From Betaproteobacteria bacterium (lineage in GTDB: Bacteria > Pseudomonadota > Gammaproteobacteria > Burkholderiales > CANMPU01), in the NCBI GenBank assembly GCA_947499755.1, contig CANMPU010000072.1:1-5927 (forward strand): 5,927 nt of DNA, given 5' to 3'. Shown one piece after another: positions 1 to 5,927 of this stretch. Numbering within the stretch: the first letter of the stretch is position 1; each line of letters starts with the position of its first letter. The notes below the pieces were generated by a model. That model was given only the letters and a program-made list of their open reading frames with translations, was not told where the DNA came from and ran no database searches. The position numbers were made by a program, and so were the translations under genes.

Positions 1-342
1 GATGTCTTGCTCCCACTCCGGATGCGCATTGGCGCTAGCGACTTCACGGTACAAGGTGTTTCTATCTTGGTTTTCAGCGGCAACAAGGGCATTGATCGAC
101 TGGCGGTTGGCGAGCGCGATCGCCGCTGCATCACGCACGGTGATTTGCCCATCACGGGTTAGTCCTACCGCACCGTTCGCATAATGTGGCGCCAATTGCT
201 GATGACGTTGTTGCATAGCAGATTTCAACGCCGCAATTGCTGGTGTATTGACTTCGAGATCGGCAGCCGCCCATACGTGCCCCGATAGGGTAAAGGCACA
301 TAACATAAATAAAAACGTGCGATACGAGTAGTGACGTAACAT
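1..342 (-). CDS. ydbL: YdbL-like periplasmic protein (DUF1318), 3' end cut by the window edge
   Basis: Reading down from the ATG at 342 gives 114 uninterrupted codons to the window edge, so the C-terminus is missing, probably by a few tens of residues. Residues 1-25 look like a Sec signal peptide: Arg/His-containing start, hydrophobic core FLFMLCAFTL at 10-19, and likely cleavage after VWA (23-25). The mature part has features of the DUF1318/YdbL family: a mid-protein stretch GLTRDGQITVRDAA (60-73), ALANRQSINALVAAEN (76-91), then LYREVASANAHPEWEQDI at the edge. In E. coli YdbL is the periplasmic accessory of the YdbH-YnbE lipid bridge; the same role is inferred here from family and position, last of the trio, 8 bases after ynbE. 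ATG 342 is chosen because a GAGG motif lies 6 bases upstream; Met13 would remove most of the signal peptide. An opposite-strand open frame over 2-184 is a shadow. Confidence 0.85.
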   Translation of the reverse strand, partial: MLRHYSYRTFLFMLCAFTLSGHVWAAADLEVNTPAIAALKSAMQQRHQQLAPHYANGAVGLTRDGQITVRDAAAIALANRQSINALVAAENQDRNTLYREVASANAHPEWEQDI

Positions 343-348
343 AATTAA

Positions 349-352
349 CCTC
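349..352 (-). promoter_or_regulatory. Shine-Dalgarno site of ydbL, overlapping the ynbE stop codon
   Basis: Read on the minus strand, the ynbE stop TGA (353-351) runs straight into GG, forming GAGG at 352-349, 6 bases before the ydbL ATG at 342. The overlap suggests that ribosomes ending ynbE help start ydbL (translational coupling). This supports the ATG at 342. The coupling itself is inferred. Confidence 0.6.
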
Positions 353-563
353 ATTGTTTAGGTTGATCAGAATCAGCTGGGGAAGTGCCGTCCGCTTTCG
401 TTTCGTTCGCTCCCGAATTTTCCAATTTCCATATCTCGTCGATAATTTTGTCTGCGGCCTTTTCCGCTGCTGCGGCAGGAAAGTAAATATTTACGTTCAC
501 GGTCACACAAGCACTCAGTAGCGAAAACATGAACACAACTAGAGCCGCCCTCATAATACACAT
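351..563 (-). CDS. ynbE: YnbE-like small outer-membrane lipoprotein
   Basis: A 70-residue protein with a short hydrophobic leader and a lipobox LSAC at 16-19, so it should be cut by signal peptidase II and lipidated on Cys19. The residue after the Cys is Val, not Asp, which favours export to the outer membrane. The following stretch TVNVNIYFPAAAAEKAAD (21-38) and the IIDEIW segment (40-45) are typical of YnbE-type lipoproteins: a short beta-prone strand, then an Ala-rich helix. In E. coli, YnbE pairs with the C-terminal part of YdbH to complete a bridge from inner to outer membrane; the same is inferred here from the adjacent genes. Residues 47-70 form a polar, low-complexity tail (Asn, Ser, Asp, Lys, Gln rich). 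ATG 563 is preferred over the in-frame ATG three codons later because AGGG lies 7 bases before it. The gene starts 11 bases after ydbH ends. An overlapping frame at 373-561 is a shadow. Confidence 0.88.
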   Translation of the reverse strand: MCIMRAALVVFMFSLLSACVTVNVNIYFPAAAAEKAADKIIDEIWKLENSGANETKADGTSPADSDQPKQ

Positions 564-570
564 ACGCTAT

Positions 571-576
571 CCCTTT
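571..576 (-). promoter_or_regulatory. Shine-Dalgarno site of ynbE, overlapping the ydbH stop codon
   Basis: On the minus strand the ydbH stop TAA (577-575) is followed by AGGG, giving AAAGGG at 576-571 with 7 bases before the ynbE ATG at 563. It is the best ribosome-binding site in the window. It decides the ynbE start (Met1 rather than Met4) and suggests translational coupling with ydbH. Confidence 0.65.
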
Positions 577-2566
577 ATTTGATCACTGGTTTAATTTCGC
601 CCTTGGTGATGTTCTTAACCCGATTTAGCAATTCATGCCAATTCACCCTACGATTGTACCCAATCACGTTGATCTCAGGAACACCTCCACCTTTAACAAT
701 GAGAAATCCATTGCCTGCAACAGGCTCGATCCCGCCCATTTCGCATACGCCATTGCGTAAATGACAGCTCAAACCAATTTTCGAATAGCCGAAGGTCTTA
801 AGAAAGCGCAAGAACGTCCGCTGAATGGCAGCACTGGCGCTCGCCCCACCTAAGGCGGAGATATTTCCCACGGCAGTCTGACTTATTCTCTTCGGGTAAT
901 CTCCCGGGCTACTTACAATTTTTGCATCGAACTTTACCGGTTCCCAGTTTATCAGTTCTACATTATCAAGTTGTGCATCTATTTTTCCCGTAACGCTGCC
1001 GAAAGAAAATGTGCGCGTCAACAAATTCAAATCTAAATTCCGCATCTCCAAATTGCTCGTTAAATGTGGCGCGGAACCTAACGGGTCTAGTAATTCTAGA
1101 TTTTTTGCCGTAACCGTCCCATCGAAGATATTAAACAATAACGCGCCGTCGATCTTCAAGGTTGACTGCGCATAACTCACCTTCGGTATAACGGCGGAAA
1201 GTTTGCCATACATCTGAGGTAAGCCAAGACTCTGTGTAAGTTGATTAACCGATATCGGTGTCAAACCACCACGAAATTGCCACGTCCAGTCACGCGCTGT
1301 TTTCTTCGCTACAAAATCATTTAAGCTTAGCTTGCCGTCTAACAACGGTATTTGTAGCTGACCAATTTCAAAATCCAATCCTTGCATTTCTAGCGGAACG
1401 TGGAATTTCCCAAACGGAATGCGCAACAACTCGCCACCCTCGACACTAATGTCGGCATGGCGTCTAGCAATCTTATCCCACGGTATGCTCGCGTTGACGC
1501 CAAATAGTGCAAAGCGGCGATTCTTCAGATCTTCAAGTGAAAGATCTTTGAGATTTAATTTTAACGACTGAATCGCCTGTTCATTGTAATCAAGAGACAA
1601 TTGCGCGCTTCCAGCCGTGCGCATATCTGAGTATTTACCGCCCTGCAAAAACGGTTTAAGTATACGCTCATAGAGCGCTGCCATACTAAGCGCCGATGAA
1701 GAAAGGCGCACTCGATCAAGCTTATTATTATCTCGGTCCCAGCTTGCATTAAAGTCGACCTGGCCTATATTCGTTGCATTTAGCTGTGCGTTATCTATTT
1801 GAATAGTATCCGCGCTAAGCGTGCCCGCGGCTTCCAGAGCGAATCCCCCGGTGAGATATAACGGTTGCCAGAATATTTCGCCGTTACCCCAGTCGACCCT
1901 TCCTTTCCATTGCAAAATATTATTTTTCTTGCCGGCTTGCAGTTGAACCTGACCGCTCACTTTCTCACCAGCGTGCAAACCAGTGGTATCACTAAATCCC
2001 AGCCCTGACACTGTTAAGTCTAGGACCACTGCAGAATCCGCAGCAAGGGTAATATTTCCCTGCGCGATTCCGCTGCCCACTTTGGGTGCTCCGTCCGGTA
2101 GCCACGTGGCTAATCGACTGAGTTGCGCGTTCTGTAAATTCATTGCCGCGTGCAAACCGCTGGGAGACAAGCTACCGGCAACGCTCCAGATTTCGCCGTG
2201 CGCAGGGTTTAATCGCAGAGAGAAACTTTTGTCCGTGGAAGTGTAATTGAAGCTGATGGGTATATTTTCCTGCAATTGCAAGCTTCCCTGCGCGCAATGA
2301 ATACGCGTCGCGTCAAGATCAAGGCGAGGACAACGCAAGGAAGCATTGCGAAATGCCTTGCCGTATAATTGCAATTCAGCAATTTTGATTTCTAGCCTTG
2401 ATAAATTATTACCCTGCAGGACGGCGCTTATTCCCTTGGCGCTAAATGTCGTTGATTCGATATCGTGAATAGATAGCGCGACCTGTTTCTCACCAAGAGC
2501 GTAAAGCGGCGCAAACAATAAGAGAAAGAAAGTAACCGAGGGGTAATGCCATCGATCGATATGCAA
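575..2566 (-). CDS. ydbH: YdbH-like AsmA-type intermembrane lipid transport protein
   Basis: A 663-residue protein rich in short amphipathic beta strands, as expected for AsmA-like proteins that form a long hydrophobic groove across the periplasm. The C-terminal part is the recognisable one: FLRFLKTFGYSKIGLSCHL (585-603), NGVCEMGGIEP (605-615), then IVKGGGVPEINVIGYNRRV (623-641) and NWHELLNRV. It matches the conserved end of the YdbH family, formerly annotated as a dicarboxylate transport protein. In E. coli YdbH is anchored in the inner membrane and meets the lipoprotein YnbE, moving phospholipid between membranes redundantly with TamB and YhdP; here ynbE and ydbL follow directly. The start is TTG at 2566, the only ATG/GTG/TTG between the upstream in-frame stop (inside cysM) and the hydrophobic leader. 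Residues 11-25 are hydrophobic but short (VTFFLLLFAPLYALG), more like a signal peptide than a firm anchor. Cysteines occur in two pairs, 79/91 and 601/608. The E. coli protein is roughly 880 residues, so this one is clearly shorter. Confidence 0.87.
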   Translation of the reverse strand: MHIDRWHYPSVTFFLLLFAPLYALGEKQVALSIHDIESTTFSAKGISAVLQGNNLSRLEIKIAELQLYGKAFRNASLRCPRLDLDATRIHCAQGSLQLQENIPISFNYTSTDKSFSLRLNPAHGEIWSVAGSLSPSGLHAAMNLQNAQLSRLATWLPDGAPKVGSGIAQGNITLAADSAVVLDLTVSGLGFSDTTGLHAGEKVSGQVQLQAGKKNNILQWKGRVDWGNGEIFWQPLYLTGGFALEAAGTLSADTIQIDNAQLNATNIGQVDFNASWDRDNNKLDRVRLSSSALSMAALYERILKPFLQGGKYSDMRTAGSAQLSLDYNEQAIQSLKLNLKDLSLEDLKNRRFALFGVNASIPWDKIARRHADISVEGGELLRIPFGKFHVPLEMQGLDFEIGQLQIPLLDGKLSLNDFVAKKTARDWTWQFRGGLTPISVNQLTQSLGLPQMYGKLSAVIPKVSYAQSTLKIDGALLFNIFDGTVTAKNLELLDPLGSAPHLTSNLEMRNLDLNLLTRTFSFGSVTGKIDAQLDNVELINWEPVKFDAKIVSSPGDYPKRISQTAVGNISALGGASASAAIQRTFLRFLKTFGYSKIGLSCHLRNGVCEMGGIEPVAGNGFLIVKGGGVPEINVIGYNRRVNWHELLNRVKNITKGEIKPVIK

Positions 2567-2573
2567 AAGACAA

Positions 2574-2576
2574 TCC
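2574..2576 (-). promoter_or_regulatory. Weak ribosome-binding site for the TTG start of ydbH
   Basis: On the minus strand a GGA at 2576-2574 lies 7 bases before the TTG at 2566, within the 16-base gap after the cysM stop. It is short and could be chance, but no better site is present, and the spacing fits the TTG. A weak site plus TTG suggests modest translation of ydbH. Confidence 0.35.
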
Positions 2577-2582
2577 GTGTGC

Positions 2583-3479
2583 TTAAGCTGGAAATACGCC
2601 AGTCGACAAATAGCGATCGCCGCGATCGCAAACTATCGACACGATAACTTTATTTTCTACTTCAGCAGATATCTGTAACGCCGCTGCTAGTGCACCTCCT
2701 GAAGAAATGCCGGCAAATATCCCTTCTTCTCGTGCCAGGCGCCGCGTCATATCTTCTGATTCTTCTTGGCTAACTTCAATCACGCGATCAACACGCTTCC
2801 AGTCACAGATCTTGGGCAGATAGGCTTTTGGCCATTTTCGTATCCCGGGAATCTGCGAACCATCTGTCGGTTGGACGCCGACGATTTCCACTTTGGAATT
2901 TTTTTCTTTGAGGTAGCGTGAGCACCCCATAATTGTGCCTGTCGTACCCATACTACTTACGAAATAGTTCACCTTGCCTTGTGTGTCGCGCCAAATCTCG
3001 GGGCCGGTAGTTTCATAGTGCGCCTGCGGATTATCCGGATTGGCAAACTGATCTAGTATCATACCCTTTCCTTCCTGCACCATACGCTGTGCGGTATCTC
3101 GCGCTTCTTCCATTCCGCCTTCTTTCGATACCAAAATAATTTCGGCGCCATAGGCGCGCATAGATTGTTGTCTTTCTATACTAAGGTGCTCGGGCATAAG
3201 AAGAACCATGCGATAACCCATCATCGTCGCAGCCATGGCTAGCGCGATCCCGGTATTTCCACTGGTAGCTTCTATTAATGTGTCTCCCGGTTTAATCGTC
3301 CCACGCGCTTGCGCCTTCTGAATCATGGCGAGCGCTGGTCTGTCTTTTACCGATCCGGCGGGATTATTGCCTTCCAATTTTACTAACACCGTATTACTGG
3401 TCTTACCAGGCAATCGTTTTAGTTTAACCAGCGGTGTGTTGCCGACAAAATCTTCTAGCGTCTTGTACATCTTCTCCAT
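2583..3479 (-). CDS. cysM: Cysteine synthase B (O-acetylserine sulfhydrylase B)
   Basis: A 298-residue, PLP-dependent fold type II enzyme that makes cysteine from O-acetylserine and sulfide; CysM-type enzymes can also use thiosulfate. The PLP lysine is Lys45 in NNPAGSVKDRPA (38-49). The substrate loop is TSGNTG (72-77), the phosphate-binding loop is MGTTGT (177-182), and the PLP-ring side is GISSGG (257-262). CysM rather than CysK is indicated by the KLEGNNPAGSVKDR motif, by VGVQPTDGSQIPGIRKWP (200-217) and by the ending CDRGDRYLSTGVFPA, the usual CysM C-terminus. Length matches the family (about 300). Two starts are possible: ATG 3479 (given) and ATG 3470. The second gives MYKTLEDFVGNTPLV, closer in length to the E. 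coli N-terminus, and it has GGAG just upstream, though spaced only 3 bases. It lies 33 bases after hldD and 16 bases before ydbH, with no terminator in either gap. Confidence 0.95.
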   Translation of the reverse strand: MEKMYKTLEDFVGNTPLVKLKRLPGKTSNTVLVKLEGNNPAGSVKDRPALAMIQKAQARGTIKPGDTLIEATSGNTGIALAMAATMMGYRMVLLMPEHLSIERQQSMRAYGAEIILVSKEGGMEEARDTAQRMVQEGKGMILDQFANPDNPQAHYETTGPEIWRDTQGKVNYFVSSMGTTGTIMGCSRYLKEKNSKVEIVGVQPTDGSQIPGIRKWPKAYLPKICDWKRVDRVIEVSQEESEDMTRRLAREEGIFAGISSGGALAAALQISAEVENKVIVSIVCDRGDRYLSTGVFPA

Positions 3480-3512
3480 TCCGTTTGGTTTTGCGTGAAC
3501 CCCACAATGCGT

Positions 3513-4514
3513 CTAGCGAGTATTTTGCTTTAATAATTGACCTACGTAACGCGCAACACCGTGTTCGACATTAAGAAACGGCGCCTCATACCCAATATCA
3601 CGCAAATTTGCCAAATCAGCCTGCGTAAAACTTTGGTACCTTTCCTTCAAACCATCAGGAAATGGAATATATTCGATGGTGCCTCGCGCTTGCAACTCTG
3701 CTAAAGTTAAAAGCGCCTCACCTTTCGATTCCCGTATGGAATTAATCGTCGCGACCGCGACCTGATTGAAACTCTGCGCAGCGCCAGTACCGACATTGAA
3801 TATCCCCGAACGCTCCGGTTTATCGAGAAAAAACAAATTGACCTTCACCACGTCTTCAACGGAGATAAAATCTCGCAACTGTTCTCCCGCGCTGTAGTCG
3901 CCGCTGCCCTCAAATAATTTTACTTTCCCATTGGCACGATATTGATTAAAGAAATGAAACGCAACCGACGCCATTCTGTTTTTGTGTTGTTCACGCGCAC
4001 CGTAGACGTTGAAGTAACGTAATCCTACGAATTGCGAGGATAAATCACTCGACTTACGACGAACCAACTGATCGAATAAAAACTTAGAGTAACCGTATAT
4101 ATTTAGTGGCGCTTCGCATTGACGTTCTTCCGTAAATTTCGGACCACACCCATATACTGCGGCAGATGATGCATAAATAAATGGTATCTCTTCATATTGA
4201 CAGTAATCGAGGAGGACGGACGAATAATGGTAATTGCTATTCATCATGAAACGCCCGTTCGTTTCCATCGTATCCGAGCACGCACCTTGATGGAAAACTG
4301 CTCTTAATGTTCCACCAAAATTGCCTTCGCGCAAACTGTCGAGAAAAATATCTTTATCGATGAAATCTTCGATTTCACAATCGACCAAATTAACAAACTT
4401 ATCAGACTGGGTCAGATCGTCGACAGCGATGATATCGCTCTCGCCGCGATCATTGAGCGCTTTAACGATATTCGCGCCAATAAATCCAGCAGCACCCGTT
4501 ACCACATATCGCAT
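3513..4514 (-). CDS. hldD: ADP-L-glycero-D-manno-heptose 6-epimerase
   Basis: A 333-residue cytoplasmic enzyme of the extended short-chain dehydrogenase family. It converts ADP-D-glycero-D-manno-heptose to the L-glycero form, the last step in making the activated heptose of the LPS inner core. The NADP-binding loop is TGAAGFIG (6-13). The catalytic set is present: Ser116 in YASSAAVYG, Tyr140 in the YGYSK motif (140-144), and Lys178 in [14 protein letters not shown], the second acid/base residue known from E. coli HldD. Further family signatures are [11 protein letters not shown] (75-85), LRYFNVYG (165-172), [13 protein letters not shown] (214-226) and GIFNVGTG (237-244). It is about 20 residues longer than the E. 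coli protein, and the SDTMET wording recalls betaproteobacterial HldD (from memory). The start at ATG 4514 puts the nucleotide-binding strand at residue 2, as usual; only a weak TGGG precedes it. It follows hldA by 30 bases. Confidence 0.96.
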   Translation of the reverse strand: MRYVVTGAAGFIGANIVKALNDRGESDIIAVDDLTQSDKFVNLVDCEIEDFIDKDIFLDSLREGNFGGTLRAVFHQGACSDTMETNGRFMMNSNYHYSSVLLDYCQYEEIPFIYASSAAVYGCGPKFTEERQCEAPLNIYGYSKFLFDQLVRRKSSDLSSQFVGLRYFNVYGAREQHKNRMASVAFHFFNQYRANGKVKLFEGSGDYSAGEQLRDFISVEDVVKVNLFFLDKPERSGIFNVGTGAAQSFNQVAVATINSIRESKGEALLTLAELQARGTIEYIPFPDGLKERYQSFTQADLANLRDIGYEAPFLNVEHGVARYVGQLLKQNTR

Positions 4515-4544
4515 AAAATTAGCCCACGCATTGTCGATTTGTCG

Positions 4545-5528
4545 CTAATTAAAAAGTTCTTCCGGTTGAACGACCGCAGTTCCAAGCTTTGCTACGACGA
4601 TACCGGCCGCTTTATTTGCAAAGCGTACCGCTTGGGCGAAATCTGCGCCGCCCGCCAAAACCGCCCCCAAAGTCGCAATAACGGTATCCCCGGCGCCACT
4701 AACATCGAACACTTCCTGCGCTTGCGTTGCTTGATGCATTCTTTGTTCGCGACGATACAACGTCATACCCTCTTCGCTACGCGTTATCAGGAGCGCATCA
4801 AGACCAAGTGTCGCACGCAGCTTTTGCGCTTTTTGCGTTAGCTGCTTCTCATTCTTCCAACCACCCGCCACCTGACGAAACTCACCTCGATTCGGTGTAA
4901 GCATCGTTGCGCCTTTATAGCGCGCGTAATCATCGCCTTTGGGGTCAACTAAAACTGATTTCTTCATTTTCCGTGCGAGCGAGATCATTTTAGCGATATG
5001 CGTCAATCCGCCTTTGCCGTAGTCAGACAAAATCACTAGATCTGCTCGCGCTAACATACGTTCGTAATCCTTCAATTTTGACGAAAGGATTTCGCGGCTC
5101 GGCGCTGTTTCAAAATCTATTCTGAGTAGTTGCTGATGGCGACCAATAACGCGCAGCTTAACGGTAGTGGATATTCCAGGATCACGATGCAGTCGCGCGT
5201 TGATGGCGCAATCTTTCATCAGTTTTTCTAACGTACCTCCGGCTTCGTCTTTGCCAATGACGCTGAGCAAGTCCACCTTCGCCCCCAACGCAACTAAATT
5301 CAACGCAACGTTGGCCGCACCGCCTAACCTCTCTTCGCTACGACCAATCTTCACTACCGGTACCGGCGCCTCTGGGGAAATACGGCTCACGTCACCAAAC
5401 CAATAGCGATCTAACATTACATCGCCTACAACAAGAATGCGCTTTTGCTTTATTAACGCTTGCAGATTTGCAAGCGGACGCTTGCTAACAGTTGATCGCG
5501 AATAGTTAGGAGCAATGTCGCTTTTCAT
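4545..5528 (-). CDS. hldA: D-glycero-beta-D-manno-heptose-7-phosphate kinase, kinase domain only
   Basis: A 327-residue PfkB/ribokinase-family kinase that phosphorylates heptose 7-phosphate at C1, an early step to ADP-heptose for LPS. Signatures: VGDVMLDRYWFGDVSRISPE (34-53), the sugar-binding LGGAANVALNL (68-78), SDYGKGGL (168-175), DPKGDDYARY (195-204), TPNRGEF (211-217) and the ATP/catalytic motif DVSGAGDT (275-282), with Asp281 as the expected base. It ends soon after the kinase fold. E. coli HldE is a fusion of about 480 residues with a C-terminal adenylyltransferase; that domain is absent here and the next gene starts 30 bases later, so this is the split form (hldA/rfaE1). An hldC (rfaE2) must then lie elsewhere if the pathway is complete. 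The ATG at 5528 gives an N-terminal extension of about 17 residues over E. coli; no strong ribosome-binding site precedes it, but there is no other ATG before Met38 inside the fold. It starts 17 bases after pyrF ends. Confidence 0.94.
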   Translation of the reverse strand: MKSDIAPNYSRSTVSKRPLANLQALIKQKRILVVGDVMLDRYWFGDVSRISPEAPVPVVKIGRSEERLGGAANVALNLVALGAKVDLLSVIGKDEAGGTLEKLMKDCAINARLHRDPGISTTVKLRVIGRHQQLLRIDFETAPSREILSSKLKDYERMLARADLVILSDYGKGGLTHIAKMISLARKMKKSVLVDPKGDDYARYKGATMLTPNRGEFRQVAGGWKNEKQLTQKAQKLRATLGLDALLITRSEEGMTLYRREQRMHQATQAQEVFDVSGAGDTVIATLGAVLAGGADFAQAVRFANKAAGIVVAKLGTAVVQPEELFN

Positions 5529-5545
5529 TATTCTATCTAATAAAT

Positions 5546-5927
5546 TTAGGTTGCAATTACGCTGTCGATTTCACGATTCACTTGGCGCAACACCGAGCGG
5601 GGATCTTGTGCTTGTACGATAGGTCGTCCGATCACCAAATAATCACTACCATTTTGGATCGCCGTTTTTGGCGATGCAATACGGCGTTGATCATCAATAT
5701 CCGAGGTATCCAAACGTATGCCGGGGGTGACAGCCAGAAAATTCGCTCCCAATTCCCGCTTAACCAATTTCGCCTCGTGCGCAGAACACACCACGCCGTC
5801 TAGTCCAGTAGCGTGTGCCAGTTTCGCCCATCGCAGCACCACTTCATCGTGTGTTCCCAAAATCCCGATCTGTTGTAAATCTTCATCTTCAAGACTAGTT
5901 AACACGGTTACCGCAATCAATTTAGGT
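5546..5927 (-). CDS. pyrF: Orotidine 5'-phosphate decarboxylase, C-terminal part (5' end beyond the window)
   Basis: The reading frame enters from the right edge and codes for 126 residues up to a TAA at 5546. PyrF decarboxylates OMP to UMP, the last step of de novo pyrimidine synthesis. The visible part matches the second half of the short (about 230-245 residue) enzyme: IAVTVLTSLEDEDL near the edge, HATGLDGVVCSAHEA, FLAVTPGIR, DQRRIASPKTAIQNGSDYLVIGRPI (the phosphate-gripping IGRP loop) and the terminal helix. A leucine TTG at 5920 could be misread as a start, but the frame continues upstream (Pro-Lys-Leu-Ile), as expected for an internal strand of PyrF, so roughly the first 100-110 residues are missing. 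The catalytic Lys/Asp cluster lies in the missing part and cannot be checked. The enzyme has no link to LPS; in many Gammaproteobacteria pyrF follows lapB, an LPS-regulation gene, which would lie just to the right. Confidence 0.94.
   Translation of the reverse strand, partial: PKLIAVTVLTSLEDEDLQQIGILGTHDEVVLRWAKLAHATGLDGVVCSAHEAKLVKRELGANFLAVTPGIRLDTSDIDDQRRIASPKTAIQNGSDYLVIGRPIVQAQDPRSVLRQVNREIDSVIAT

Noticed and set aside
2..184. Open frame on the plus strand at the left edge, about 60 codons
   Set aside because: It lies wholly opposite ydbL, whose minus-strand protein has a signal peptide and family motifs; the plus-strand translation has no recognisable feature or ribosome-binding site.
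1983..2246. 87-codon plus-strand open frame inside ydbH
   Set aside because: Antisense to a well-supported gene, no family resemblance and no sign of its own promoter or ribosome-binding site.
2428..2631. 67-codon minus-strand frame spanning the cysM-ydbH junction
   Set aside because: Overlaps both genes in a different frame, and its translation is Arg/Ser-rich without motifs; the ydbH frame gives a better leader.
3480..3512. Possible terminator or promoter in the largest gap, between hldD and cysM
   Set aside because: Only a 4-base GGTT/AACC stem can be drawn, with no following T run, and 33 bases hold no convincing -35/-10 pair.
4515..4544. An ATG on the minus strand at about 4531, upstream of hldD
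   Set aside because: It is out of frame with hldD, and hldD begins as expected with the nucleotide-binding strand right after ATG 4514.
4539..4841. 100-codon plus-strand open frame across the 3' end of hldA
   Set aside because: Antisense to the conserved DVSGAGDT kinase region; Arg- and Cys-rich translation typical of a shadow frame.
5546..5920. A complete small gene starting with TTG at 5920
   Set aside because: The frame stays open to the window edge, and the protein starts in mid-fold of PyrF; it is a truncated view of a longer gene.

Overview
The window is a gene-dense stretch of a proteobacterial chromosome. All seven genes lie on the minus strand, separated by only 8 to 33 bases, so it reads as one long operon transcribed from the right edge to the left edge. 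In transcription order the genes are: pyrF (5' end missing), a kinase-only heptose-7-phosphate kinase (hldA, also called rfaE1), hldD (rfaD), cysM, a ydbH-like AsmA-type gene, a ynbE-like lipoprotein gene, and a ydbL-like (DUF1318) gene that runs off the left edge. I see no rRNA, tRNA, CRISPR array, insertion sequence, attachment site or intrinsic terminator. No stretch without a gene exceeds 33 bases.

The organism is a Gram-negative bacterium that makes a heptose-containing LPS core. The PyrF is of the short E. coli type and the YdbH/YnbE/YdbL trio points to Gammaproteobacteria. The separate hldA, the ~330-residue HldD and the order hldA-hldD-cysM recall Betaproteobacteria or deep-branching Gammaproteobacteria. 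Base composition looks moderate, about half GC by eye. I cannot name a genus.

Right part (3513-5927): pyrF makes UMP. hldA and hldD supply the kinase and epimerase steps towards ADP-L-glycero-D-manno-heptose for the LPS inner core. The adenylyltransferase (HldC) is not here. Middle (2583-3479): cysM makes cysteine. Left part (1-2566): ydbH, ynbE and ydbL correspond to the E. coli trio in which an AsmA-like periplasmic protein and a small outer-membrane lipoprotein form a bridge for lipid transport between the two membranes, with YdbL as a periplasmic accessory.

The theme is therefore outer-membrane building: LPS core sugar synthesis next to a lipid-bridge module. The features most worth a second look are that linkage, the shortened YdbH with a TTG start and a signal-peptide-like rather than clearly anchoring N-terminus, and the Shine-Dalgarno sites of ynbE and ydbL, which are built into the stop codons of the genes before them. 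I found no convincing evidence of a wholly undescribed system.
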